Below are positions 17,774 to 28,654 of a stretch of DNA of 64,000 nt, piece by piece. Every line of letters starts with the position of its first letter. Position 1 is the stretch's first letter. The notes under the pieces are model-generated. The model searched no databases, had not been told where the DNA came from, and saw nothing but the letters and a program-made list of their open reading frames with translations. The translations under genes were made by a program, and so were the position numbers. The DNA is from Bacteroidota bacterium (GTDB lineage Bacteria > Bacteroidota > Bacteroidia > Chitinophagales > BACL12), in the NCBI GenBank assembly GCA_016706255.1, contig JADJJZ010000003.1, forward strand, positions 1,026,501 through 1,090,500, in the 5' to 3' direction.

Positions 17774-18319
17774 TTATTTTATCAATACACCGTCGGCTAC
17801 GAAACGTAATTCCTGCTTGGGTTGTGTGATAGCATCTATTTCTTTTTGGCTCTTGCCGGCATCTGCTGCAAGGTGACGTTGCTCGTCAACAGAAACTTCA
17901 CGGATTTCTGCTTTGCCTTCTACAACAACAGTTTTACCTGTGATATCTTTCGGAACAAAAAATCCGTAGTCTTTAAAGGTTACCATCATGGTTTCACCGT
18001 TGCCTGCATCTAAGGTCATCCAGCAACCTTTGGCCTGACAAACACCTGTTACTGTCCGAAAACTTTTCCGGTGTAACCGTCAGCCTTAGCTTTGTTACCT
18101 GCAACATTTAATATGTTTGCAGCACCTTCTGCTGTTATTGCTTTACCGTAGGTTTTTGATGAATCGCCGGGCGTGTATGAAGCCAGTTGATATACACTTC
18201 CTTCGTTCATGGTCATATCTTCCATATCTTCGGCATCATCGCCCTTTTTATCCTACCACCGCAAGACACCATCATGATGGTTCTGAAACAAATAACAGAC
18301 TGTAAACTAATTTTTTCAT
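17774..18319 (-). pseudogene. DUF4920 lipoprotein, frameshifted
   Basis: Translation from ATG 18319 gives MKKLVYSLLFVS, then frames change to a lipobox region (MMVSCGG), an acidic linker (DDAEDMEDMTMNEGS) and YGKAITAEGAANILNV. After another shift it continues with GVCQAKGCWMTLDAGNGE and an intact C-terminal half ending VADGVLIK. The CQAKGCWM block is the hallmark of DUF4920, a family of small Bacteroidota envelope proteins with two conserved cysteines. At least two indels are needed. Function unknown; probably an inner-leaflet or periplasm-facing lipoprotein. Confidence 0.75.
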
Positions 18320-18417
18320 TGTTCAAATTTACACAAAATTACATCGAATTGGAGAAAGAATTGTTCTAAATTTTCTTAAAAAGTGTGTGTGCCTCCAAAG
18401 AGCAAATGTTGTGCCGT

Positions 18418-18555
18418 TTAGGCGAGATTGTCAGCGCTGATTACATAAGTAATGTCATCGATGTCATCATCACTGCTGATCTTTTCCTTGTCTTTGCAAG
18501 AAGTAGCCAGACTGAACGTTGCAGCCATTACTACGAGGTAGATTAATTTTTTCAT
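18418..18555 (-). CDS. Small lipoprotein, 45 aa
   Basis: The sequence MKKLIYLVVMAATFSLATSC is a clear lipoprotein signal with lipobox L-A-T-S-C. A short acidic mature part follows (KDKEKISSDDDIDDITYVI). It is a single intact frame, TAA at 18418. No family is recognised. It lies between the DUF4920 gene and the reductase-like gene on the same strand, only 6 bp after the latter's end, so it is probably cotranscribed with it. Confidence 0.65.
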   Translation of the reverse strand: MKKLIYLVVMAATFSLATSCKDKEKISSDDDIDDITYVISADNLA

Positions 18556-18561
18556 ATGATG

Positions 18562-19814
18562 TCAATTTTTACCCGAAAATAACAATTTGAAATAAAACGA
18601 AGGCTTTCTCAACTGGTCGCGAATGTCGATATCTTCGAACATTACCATGATAGTTTCGCGTAAAACCTTGTTCCTGTTGGCTTTGCGGACCACAAAGTTG
18701 AACAGCCAGGGGTATTTAACTAATTTTTGCATCCGGTAACTCAGGTTTAATTCGCCACCTAAGCGCCTATAAATGGCCTCATCGTATTTTTTGAGCCCTG
18801 CCGCAGCGAAGTTTTGTTGCTCAATGGCCTCCTTTGCCTGCTGCGCTGCCGTATAACCGCTTAAAATAGCGTTTCCGATACCTTCGCCGGTAAAAGGGTC
18901 AATCAGGCTGGCAGCGTCGCCAATAAGCATGTAGTTGTCGCCGCTCAGTTTTCGCTTTTTACTGCCTAAGGGTAAACCATAGCCGCGTATATCGTCCACA
19001 GGCTCCGCATTTTTGAAGCGTTCACTTAGTTGTGGGTATTTTTTGATGATATTGTTGAGCTCGTTTTTGAGGTTGATACGCTTTTTTTACCACGTAATCG
19101 CTGCGCATACCTACGCCCACGTTACATTCGCCATTTGCCAGCGGGAAAATCCAGAAATAACCCGGTAAAAAGTCCTTTAGGAAATGGAGCTCAATATAAT
19201 TGCCTTCCTTGATGCCTGTAACACCTTTATAATATACCCGCAAACCAGCGCAGTGGTGTTCCTTCTCTACCTCCAAACCCCAATTTTTTCGCAACTGCGA
19301 ATGCGCGCCACTTCCGTCAATTACCAGTTGGGCGTTGATGGTATAGTTTCCGGCTTTATCGTAACAGGTGAATCCCTCAGCGGTTTTTTCAAAGCGGTCG
19401 ATTTCAACACCCTGCAGCAAATTAACCGAAGCATGTTTTTTCACCTCTTCGATCATAAAATTGTCGAAATCCATACGTTTTGTAATAAACCCGGGTGCGA
19501 TTTCGCGTTTTTCGTCTGTTTTTGGGTTTATTCGGAAGGGAATGCTCAATTCCTCCAAATTAGGCGCAACAAACGTAACACCCAGCAATTAAGCTGGATG
19601 GGGACAAGCTCAGTTTTTCGACAAAGGAGCGGTCGTAGCGGTTTAAAATTTCAACCACCTTTCCGCTCAGGGCATCACCACAAATTTTATCGCGGGGAAA
19701 AATCGCCTTATCGGCGACAATACAAGGGATATTTTCTTTTGCTAAAAACAATGGTTGCAGCCCCTCCGGTCCGGCCCCAAGAATTAAAACAGGTGTTTGT
19801 AAAATGTTCGACAT
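18562..19814 (-). pseudogene. FAD-dependent oxidoreductase, geranylgeranyl reductase family, frameshifted
   Basis: Three frame segments cover one ~410-aa flavoprotein. Segment 1 (from ATG 19814) has the Rossmann start LILGAGPEG and PRDKICGDALSGK. Segment 2 (about 19588-19022) has FVAPNLEELSIPF, RMDFDNFMIEEV, DGSGAHS and PGYFWIFPL. Segment 3 (18999-18562) has the second FAD motif MLIGDAASLIDPFTGEGIG. This order is typical of geranylgeranyl-reductase-like proteins in Bacteroidota, thought to reduce isoprenoid chains; the substrate is not evident. Breaks fall near 19590 and 19015-19080. The motifs are intact, so the breaks may be sequence errors. Confidence 0.8.
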
Positions 19815-19949
19815 GAAGCGCAAAAATAACCCAAGATTTTTAAGATGTGATTATATGTGTATCACAACAAGGTGATGTATCCCATTTAGCGAAAATGAAT
19901 TTGCAAATATTAGATGCCTGAATGGTGATTGCAGGCATTATCCTAGATT

Positions 19950-20380
19950 CACATTTTTGTGTCACCCCTGCCTTATTAGGCGGGTAAGCCGCTGGGTTCA
20001 ACAGATTCTTGGGGGTGGGTTTGTTACCAATCTTTCCTGCTGCAGTTTTTGTTTATGGGTGAAATGACATGTTGTGCTATTATTTTTACATTAATCTTTA
20101 ATGCACATTTTTTGTGTCACCCCGCTGGGGTTCAAACGATTCTTTTGGATCGATGTTACTACAAACTGCTACGCAGTTTTTGTTTATGGATAAAATGGCA
20201 TGCTGTGATATTATTTTACATTAATCTTTAATGCACATTTTTGTGTCACCCTGCCTCGTCCGGCAGGTAAACCTGCGGGTTCGGATTCTAGGGGTTGGTT
20301 TTACCAATCTTTCACTGCTACGCTGGTTTGATTTGTAGATAAAATACCATGAGTCGAATTATTTTTAAATTGCATGATCA
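19950..20380. repeat. Triplicated noncoding intergenic repeat (units ~130-154 bp)
   Basis: Three imperfect head-to-tail copies start at 19950, 20104 and 20234, each beginning CACATTTTTGTGTCACC. A GC-richer block with GGTTC and GATTCT follows, then a pyrimidine-rich CTGCTACGCAGTTTTTG-like hairpin, GTTTATGGATAAAATG, and ACATTAATCTTTAATG before the next copy. No reading frame runs through it. It occupies most of the ~800-bp gap between the reductase-like gene and the DUF5723-like gene. It may belong to a dispersed genomic repeat family; a second location is not visible in this window. Confidence 0.75.
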
Positions 20381-20612
20381 AATTATGAGGCTAGGAGATA
20401 TTCGATTAATGGTCCTAATTAAAAACAACGATGCACCAACCGCGGCGGTGAGAGAATGGTAAACAACGATGCCCTCCCTAAATAAGTAACTCCGTAGAAA
20501 GTGAAACAAAAATGTAAAATCGAACAATAAATCCGTAAATCATAAACAAAAAATGAAATATAGACAAACTCAACCGCGTAGCTTTAACTGCCGAACGGGT
20601 TGCATATTTAAA

Positions 20613-21920
20613 TTCACAACCTCACCACTACCGAACCGTATGCACCAACGCCTTGAAGGCATCGGGGGCTACGAGGCCGAGGAGGCTGTTGGAGCCCCAG
20701 GCGGAGATCGAGAAACTGCCGAATGATTTTGAGATGTTGATGCCTGCATTAAATTGGCCGTAACCTCCTGTATGGGCATTAATGCCAACTGTTAATTGTA
20801 TTGGTGTTATGGATTTTGCAATCTCCATAAATACGAGGGATCATATGGTGTATTTAATATATACTGACCACCAAGAGTGAAATAAAAGATTCACCAAACA
20901 TTTTATTTGCAGAAATATTTATGCGTGATGGTAATGCTTGTGTAAATACATCCGTTTCTTCTGTTACGCCTAATATTTGTAATAAAGAATCTGAATTTCC
21001 TTCCGGTAACATCATCTGCAGCGCCAAATAAATTATCTATTTCAACACCTTCAAAATGAACCGTTGAATCTGAATATATTTTTGTCGGGTCCTATTCAAA
21101 ATACCATACCCAAATCGTTTACCATTGCATTAATTCTAATTTCAGGACCTTTTAAATAAATCTGACCAAAATATCCGCGCTAAATCCAACCCCGCAAAAT
21201 TACTAAGTGATGGTTTTATCACCGGATGTTTTGATACTGAAATCATAATCTAAATCAAGATAACGTCCATCTTCAGCGGTGTATAATGTTGCTGTAGGGG
21301 CTTTAATATCTAAACCCGAAATGCCTTGCACTAATCCTATAGTTGCTCCAAGTTTGAAATTGTTATAATCTTCAGTGTAATTTTTCATCAACCCAACTTT
21401 GTATTCCATCGTGTTGGTGAGACTAAACTTAGAACCAGAAAGTTGTGCGGTATAATCCTGATAATCGTAATTACCATAAAACACTAAATGAAATAAATCG
21501 TCAGTGAATTCGCTGCTCTCCTGAAAATTATAATCTACCCACGCAATAAAAATGGTTGAAGGATAATTTTTTAATGCCATCATCATATACAACCCACTGG
21601 ATAAATCAACACCAATTCTGTTTTTATCGGATAATTTTGCAACAGCATCGGCTTTCATTTGTTCGGTAATAAATCCGCTGCCAAAAAAGTTTTGAATAAA
21701 ACTCGCACTGAAACAATTACTTGCTGTATATAAATCGCCATAACCATTAAATACAATCCTGTGATCTTTCATCTCACATTTAATGGATCGTAAATGCCAA
21801 AAATGGTTGTTGGCGAGCATATAAATCGTTATTTGTTATGATTGCGGTTGAATCACCGGCAGCGCTGATGGTATTCATCAGGCAGAATAATCGAAAAAAA
21901 TAAATCAGTTTTTTAAACAT
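20613..21920 (-). pseudogene. DUF5723-like secreted/outer-membrane protein, frameshifted
   Basis: The start MFKKLIYFFRLFCLMNTISA is a signal peptide. The longest clean segment (21820-21203) contains HRIVFNGYGDLYTASN, RIGVDLSSGLYMMMALKN, FHLVFYGNYDYQDYTAQLSG and GATIGLVQGISGLDIK. A C-terminal segment (NAHTGGYGQFNAGINISK) would finish GAYGSVVVRL at 20613 in the best frame. Alternating short strands suggest a beta-barrel-like fold resembling DUF5723. Several indels separate the parts. It is the downstream partner of the beta-rich lipoprotein gene 35 bp away. Confidence 0.5.
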
Positions 21921-21954
21921 CACTTGTCAGAAATCAGCGGTTGAAAAGGTGCAA

Positions 21955-23753
21955 TTACATCTCCAACCAACTGTATCGCCATTTATAATCACTATAAATT
22001 TTTACGATATCACTGCAGCTTGGAATTGATGCGGTATTAAATGTAACGGTGGCTACTGCTTTTGTTGCAAGCAAAATAGCATCTTTAATTCACCGTCAAC
22101 GAGTTGATGAATTTCGGTTTGTGTTGCATCGTACACGACAATCATCAGACAAAACGCCTGCCTGAATATTATATCCACTAAAATTTAGCGAGTCGAGAGA
22201 TAGTGCCTAAATCATCCATAAACTACAATGTTAATATTTGCTTCAAGTGGAAAAGTATTATCGGCAAAAATGTTAAATCAATATTGCCAATACCTTCTAT
22301 ACCACTTTCTGCATCAAGGGTTACAGGGAATTCACTTTGTAATGTTAAATCAGTAGCCATAAATTCAAGTGGCATACTTAAATTCAAATCGATATCAATA
22401 ATACTGGATGGAATTGCGAAATCCTGGTAATTAAATTCGTTTGCCATTCGGATTTACCTGCATTTCAACATCATAAAATAATTTATCGGGAAATATTTCT
22501 ACTAATTCATTCACATTGGAATTAGCTGAAGTTAATGCAATGGTTGTATAACTCGGGAATAAACGGATTGTTTAATGCGATTTATATTAATTGGTACTTT
22601 CAACTACAGACGGACAATTTAAAAACACGGTTTCGCCGGTTTCTGTATTTGTGCCACCTAGAGAATTAATTAAAACTGTTCCACTTGCACCCAAACCATT
22701 GGTGATAGCTAAATCAATATTAATGTCGCCGAAATTAATCTCTCCCGATATAAACTGATCAAATAATTCAACACCTGAAGTAGTATCGGCAACGAGTATT
22801 TCATATTGCCCTAAATACCCCTTCAATGAATTAGGAACAAGATTTTCTAAACCATAATTACCTGCAAACTATCTTCTAATGTGATGTAGGCTTCCATTCC
22901 CATTTCGGTAAATTCGGGCCCGCCCATATCATATTGCACATCGTTGGCATTATTTATCAGATTTTGCTCAGGGAAAACGGCAACGGCTTCCTGCAATTCC
23001 ATATCGCGGGCAGTAAGTGTTATTACTACAACATCGCTGGTATCTATTAAAACCGGAACATCAGGACTGCCCGGTGTGCTGAAATATAATATCTGGCCTA
23101 ACAAATTTCCTTCAACCGTCATTGTCGCGGAGTCTTTGTAATGGTTAAAGGAACCCGCAGCAGGAATATGAAAAGGTATCTTCTAAAATCGTTTCGCCAC
23201 CCACCGAGTTGGTTAATTTAAATACAACAGTATCTAAATCAACCGGTAAGCCATTTGCAATACTAAGATCCAGGTAGCCGGCATTAAAAGTAGCCGTTTC
23301 GAAAAATGTAGTTGCATCCACGGGAGTTGGGTCGGTGGATAGCCGTAAATCGGGTCCAGCGTAGTTTCTGAGCCGTTTGATGCAATAATAAAGTACCCAA
23401 TTGGAAACCCCTAAATCGATAGCAATATTTCCCAATGATAGCCTAACAGAAACGGTTTGATCGTCGAGGGCTAAGGAATCGAGAGAAACAAAATATTCAA
23501 CGGAGGTATCGGGTATTTCGATTGCCTCTTCGGTTAAATTGTAGTTGAGGAGCTGACTTTGGTAAACGATGGTAACACTTTCATCGTCGTTGATTTCTGA
23601 AAGTGAATCCGGCACTAAATCATAAACATCCAATTCGCCGGTCACAATGGGCGCGAGGTAACGCGTATCCTGCCTGTATCAGCTTCTGCGGCATGCACTG
23701 AACAAGGCTGCAGCCAATAGTATGAGGAGTATACCTTTTCTATTTATATACAT
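21955..23753 (-). pseudogene. Beta-sandwich-rich lipoprotein, multiply frameshifted
   Basis: Starting at ATG 23753 the frame gives a lipoprotein signal, ILLILLAAALFSAC. The mature part then continues in several frames: GELDVYDLVPDSLSE, FNAGYLDLSIANGLPVD, TVEGNLLGQILYFS, INFGDINIDLAITNGLG, FAIPSSIIDIDLNLSMP. The repeated pattern 'xLxIxNxLPVDxxxVxFKLxN' suggests tandem Ig-like or LEA-like beta domains. About 600 aa when rejoined. No family is recognised. It probably forms an operon with the DUF5723-like gene downstream, as a lipoprotein plus barrel-like pair at the cell surface. Confidence 0.5.
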
Positions 23754-23777
23754 TTAGTTGTGAAGATAAAGAATATT

Positions 23778-25558
23778 TTATTGCAGTTGCATGAACCGGC
23801 TCCGTATGTCGTTAATCTGACCTTTCGGAATTGCCTCAATCAGCTTGCGGGTATAGTCTTTTTGAGGGTTATTGTAAATTTCATCTGCATCGCCCATTTC
23901 TTCAATTACACCCTTGTTCATTACCACCATGCGGTCGCTCATAAACTTTACAACACTAAGGTCGTGGCTGATAAAGATATAGGTGAAATTAAACTCATTA
24001 CGCAATTGTATCAATAAATTGAGCACCTGAGCCTGAACGCTCACGTCGAGTGCAGAAACACTTTCATCACATATAATAAATTGCGGATTCAGCGCCAGTG
24101 CGCGGGCAATACAAATCCGCTGCCGTTGTCCACCCGAAAATTCATGCGGATAACGATTATAAAATCAGCTTTCAGCCGGTTTTTCCATCAGCTCAATTAC
24201 TTTTTGTTTTCTTTCGGCATCGTTAGCATATAAATTGTGCACCGTCATTGGTTCTTTAATGGCACTGCCAACAGTCATACGCGGATTAAGCGATGAATAC
24301 GGGTCCTGAAATATTATCTGAATATCTTTTTCGCAGCGGTTTCATTTCGCTGTTGGGAGATGTAAAATATTTTCCCCTTAAAAATGATTTCTCCTGAAAC
24401 AGGTTCAACCAAACGAATAATGGTTCTGCCTAAAGTTGTTTTCCGCAACCACTTTCGCCCACAAGGCCAAGTGTTTCTCGGGATAAACATTAAATGAAAC
24501 ATCATCCACTGCTTTTACCCAACCTGTTGCTTTACCGAATAAACTTTTATTTGTTGGAAAATATGTTTTCAGATTTTAATCTGCAAAATGGGCTCCTGCT
24601 GAAATAATAACTGGTGACGCATTTTAGTTTCAGCGTCCGACACAACATTACTTTCTAAAGCACCTGCAACAGTTTGATTTTTTTCAACTAATTCACCGTT
24701 GGCATTTTCTGTCATAAAATCAGCGATGACAGGTAATTTGCGCAAACGTTGTCCCAGCGGTGGGCGACAAGCCATGAGGCCTTTGGTATAGGGATGTTTG
24801 GGGTTTTCAAAATTTCGAGCACTGTGCCCTGTTCAACAATTTTACCTTTATACATTACCAATACGCGGTCGGCAATATCTGCAATTACACCAAGGTCGTG
24901 TGTAATAAAAATGATGGAAGAATTAATTGTACTTTTTAATTCGGCCATTAAATCCAGAATTGTTTTCTGAACTGTTACATCTAATGCCGTTGTTGGTTCA
25001 TCTGCAATTAAAATATCAGGATTACAACTCATGGCCATGCCAATCATGACACGTTGTTTTTGGCCACCACTTAATTCGTGCGGATAAGCATTATATATAC
25101 GCTCGGGGTTTGGCAATTGAACTTTAGCAAATAATTCGAGTGTTCGTTGTTTCGCTTCTTTTTTTGATTTTTTCTGATGTAAAATTATTGCTTCATCTAC
25201 CTGAGCACCACAAGTAAAAACGGGATTTAAACTCGTCATGGGCTCCTGAAAAATCATAGAAATTTTATTGCCGCGATAATGACGCATATCCTTATCGGCG
25301 ATGGTCCGCAAATCAACCGGCGTTTACCCTCTTCATAATATAACATTTCTCCACCGCAATAATACCCGGAGGATTAGGAATCAGTCGCATCAATGATAAA
25401 GAAGTTACCGATTTGCCTGAACCAGATTCACCCACAATACCCACAGTTTCACCTCTGAAAATCTGGAACGAAATATCATCCACCGCCTTAACAATTCCAC
25501 TTTCTGTCTGAAAATGGGTAGCCAGGTTTTTTACGTCGAGCAATAATGGTTTGGACAT
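23778..25558 (-). pseudogene. Fused two-domain peptide ABC transporter ATPase (DppD-DppF/YejF type), frameshifted
   Basis: NBD1 starts MSKPLLLDVKNLATHFQTES and has Walker A GESGSGKS, signature LSGGQKQRV and Walker B ILIADEPTTALDV. NBD2 carries GESGCGKTT, ALALNPQFIICDESVSALD and a final IFISHDLSVVKF, ending SRFMQLQ. Both domains resemble oligopeptide/dipeptide importers (DppD/DppF), and the fused arrangement matches YejF-like proteins of ~590 aa. Frames break near 25312, 24750, 24560, 24510, 24310 and 24150. All key nucleotide-binding motifs survive in one frame or another. No permease or binding protein is visible next to it. Confidence 0.85.
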
Positions 25559-25656
25559 GAGGTAAAGGTAACGAAAATTTGGCGTTGAATTTGGGTAGTA
25601 AAATCCTTATTATAAAAGTGTTGTTTTTAGAAATTTATGATGTGAAAAAATAAACA

Positions 25657-27148
25657 TCAGTAAATTAAATATCCACTTTTAAAAAAGGAGCAGCAATTTA
25701 TTTCTCCAAAAAACTCTTCATCCGGAGAAACCCACAAAACGGAGTTGCCTCTGCCATATTCGTTTTGTTCGGTATTGGAATTGTTTGGGTCAAGAATCCA
25801 CTTGCCGTCAACAACAAATTTGTAGGTATATTTTCCGGCAGGCAGATAACAAGGAAAATCCAAACTCCATTGTCGTTCATCATTTTATAACCGGGTTCGG
25901 CCCAATTACAGAAACTACCGTAATAAATACTTCTTTTTGCCTGCGGGAAATTATTTAATGAAAATAAATGATTTGCTGATATCACGATACAAGAATTTAC
26001 ATTTTCTTCTAATAATGACTTACACTGATTTTTAGGGTCGGTTATCCATTGCCCGTCAACAATAAATTTATATTCATAATTGCGGAAGGTAATACAAAGG
26101 AAATTTGCCAACCGGTTGCCGTTTTCCATAATGAGTTCACCGGCATTCCAATTATTAAATGAACCTGTTAGCATTACGATTTTAGCATCCAAATAACCAT
26201 CTAAAACAAAATAATGTGGTTCCCCAAGTGACATGACAGAATTAATATTTCCTTTGCCATCAGGCCTTGCAAGCGGGTTTCCGGGGTCGAGCATCCATTC
26301 GCGGTCGGCAATGTATTTGTAAGTATGTGTTCCTTCTTTTAAATATAAATTTAATTCCCAACCGGTTGCGGTTTTTTGCATGGCGAGTTCTTTTTCATTC
26401 CAGTTATTAAAACTGCCTGCCAATATCATTTGTTTTTTATCGGTAAATCCGTTTAATTTAAACGTATAATTCGTATGAAAATAAGTACTGTTATAACTAT
26501 TATATCCATCAGATTCTCTTACATTATTATTGGTATCGAAAATCCATTTCCCGTCTACAATATATTTATAAAAATATTTTCCGGTTTTAATTTAATTGTT
26601 GTAACCCAGCCGGAATCGGTTTTCTGCATCGGTGTTTGCCCTATCTCCAGTCGTTAAAATTGCCACTTAAAAATACATCTGTAGCAGATAATTGTTGCGG
26701 TAAATAAAATACAGTTATATCTTCCGCATTCTCAAATACTGTTGGTCTGCCGGAGAAACTATTTACCCCGTAACTGACCGGTCCGATATCCCGGTGTGCT
26801 GCTGCCTTCTCCTTCAAAATTAAAAAACAAAGGCATATTTCCCCATTGAAAATCAATATTATCGTCACTTACTGACTTATAAATAATCGCTTTGCGTTTT
26901 GTTATAGATTTAATTTTCCATCCTTCATCAAACAGCTTGCCTAAATTGTGATAAGTGAATAAACTATCTTCATTTAAACCAAAATACTGCATGAGATGGT
27001 CATAATCAGCACGTTTTTGTTTTATTTTAACCTGCACCATTCCATCTGTAACACGAACCGCTGAACCCGATAATTGTGCATGCGACAATTCAGGTAATGC
27101 TACAGTAAGCAACAATAAAAAAATACAATATTTTATAAATCTGCTCAT
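25657..27148 (-). pseudogene. Secreted protein with four glycogen-binding (CBM48/AMPK-beta-like) repeats, frameshifted
   Basis: The N-terminus (MSRFIKYCIFLLLLTVALPE, ending SHAQ) is a signal peptide, followed by a ~100-aa domain (MVQVKIKQKRADYDHLMQYF). Four repeats follow with the hallmark pairs of AMPK-beta/isoamylase N-type carbohydrate binding: 'FLSGNFNDW', 'LAGSFNNWNE', 'LTGSFNNWNAG', 'YYGSFCNWAEPG', each matched by Y-K-[FY]-x-V/A-D-x-x-W-x-x-D-P. The product is probably extracellular or periplasmic and binds alpha-glucan. Frames change at about 26770, 26640, 26430 and 25860. Its ATG overlaps the TGA of the aspartyl protease gene upstream (27145-27148), suggesting coupled translation. Confidence 0.75.
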
Positions 27149-28183
27149 TCTTTAACTACAGGATAAAAATACATACTCAATTGTTTTTTCTTTTGATTGA
27201 TGGTCACAATTCCCTTCGAAAGATAGTCATAACCAAGGATTCCATTTATAGTTGTTTCATAAACCAGTTGCAAATAATTCAAATTGGTAAGGATAAATGG
27301 CATGGCGACAAATGATTTACCTCCTATAACAACAGAATCCATTTGTCCGTTCAGCACCAGTTGATTATTTCCGCCCGAACCTGCCAACGAACCATTGGTG
27401 GTAAGTGTAAAATGTTTTAATACTTTATTACTCACCATATTGCTTAATACATTTCGTTCTGCACGGTGTCGAGACAAAAGCGCAATTTTTTTCAGCGGCA
27501 TATACATCCATAAAAATGATATTATTTACAATATCAATTGGCACATTGAGGTCGGGTTGTGCTAAGCGGTTATATCCTACTATACGATTTCCTTCCTTAT
27601 CCAGTTTATATAGAATCAGTAAATTATATTTGTAAAATCGATTTCCATTTCTACCTCTTTAAACAAGGATGTTCCCTAACAACCTAATATTTTTACCCCG
27701 CGGGCATCCTCAAGGTGACCCAGATTCACAATATCAGCATCAACATTGGTGTAAAACATTTCCTGTAAAACAAGGGAATCGATTGTTGTGTTTAATACCG
27801 TATTGCCACCTCCGGTGATTCCGTATGATGCGGCATTGCCCTCTGCCATTCTGCCCCAGAAAATAGGTTTTATTTAATACTAAATGTGGTGCTCCTGTAT
27901 CTAAAATGAAGTTGCCAACCAGTGAATCTACTCTCGCTTCAATCAGAAATAAATTCTGAACCCGTTTCAGCGGAATAAATAATTCATCAAATTCGCCCTG
28001 GGGAATAGGGTCATCAAAACCCTTATCTACATCAGGCATACTTACCGTTGTTGCCTGTGCCATAAAACACATTAACAACAATGGTAAAATCAATATATAC
28101 CTGAAATTATTTTCACCCCCATCAATTGCCCAAAAATAAACGAATAAAGCTATACCTCGGCCGGTTTTAACACAATTAAACAT
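27145..28183 (-). pseudogene. Retropepsin-like aspartyl protease, frameshifted
   Basis: A hydrophobic signal (YILILPLLLMCFMAQA) precedes FDELFIPLKRVQNLFLIEAR and the catalytic FILDTGAPHLVLN (DTG with hydrophobic neighbours). Middle frames give GGGNTVLNTTIDSL-type segments and ILGLLGTSLFKEV. The C-terminal segment (27507-27145) contains ETTINGILGYDYLSKGIVTIN, typical of this Bacteroidota secreted aspartyl protease family. The start is uncertain (28183 is the furthest ATG; the signal itself lies near 28100). At least three indels. Coupled to the glycogen-binding-repeat gene. Confidence 0.7.
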
Positions 28184-28207
28184 TTCTTACCGGTGAATGC
28201 CATTTTT

Positions 28208-28612
28208 TTATCGGTGGGGAGATGGTTGTTTTCGGCTCCGAATTAAATACTCTGTTGCTATAACAACAACGAAACCTGAAGTGCATCAACAAATCGATAG
28301 TATTAAATTTACTGCCAATTATGGTTCTGGCTGCTTTATTATCCGCTAATCCTAATTTTTCAACCAGTCCGATGTATTGTAATCCTTCCACAAAAAAGCA
28401 AACAATAAAACAGCTATTGCAACACAAAGTAATTACCCCGAATAAAATTTTACAAAAGTATAAATAAGAATTACGACTAATAAATCGCCGATGTAAGGCC
28501 GTACAATTCTATCATTTACAAATAGCGCTATTGCTACTTCAGTTAAAAATAGACCTACAGTTGCCAAAAGATAGAATAAACGGCGTTCATGATAGGGGAG
28601 TTGTTGATGCAT
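28208..28612 (-). pseudogene. DUF2809 membrane protein, frameshifted
   Basis: From ATG 28612 the frame reads MHQQLPYHERRLFYLLATVG, then LTEVAIALFVNDRIVRPYIG and LLVVILIYTFVKFY. After an indel at about 28440 it continues FFVEGLQYIGLVEKLGLADN, then TIIGSKFNTIDLLM, and in a further frame VVVIATEYLIRSRK to the stop. The IRPYIGDLLVV and EGLQY...GLADN blocks are characteristic of DUF2809, a small four-helix inner-membrane family of unknown function. Normal length ~130 aa. Confidence 0.8.
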
Positions 28613-28654
28613 ATTTGTGAGGATGCAAGTAAATCCTGAATAGTTGTATCCTTA

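Noticed and set aside
17822..18369. Plus-strand frames opposite the DUF4920 gene
   Set aside because: They are shadows; the DUF4920 motif reads on the minus strand.
19184..19816. 210-aa plus-strand frame opposite the reductase-like gene
   Set aside because: The FAD motifs are on the minus strand; this frame has no family character.
19950..20380. CRISPR array
   Set aside because: Only three long imperfect tandem units without regular short repeats and unique spacers; no cas genes in the window.
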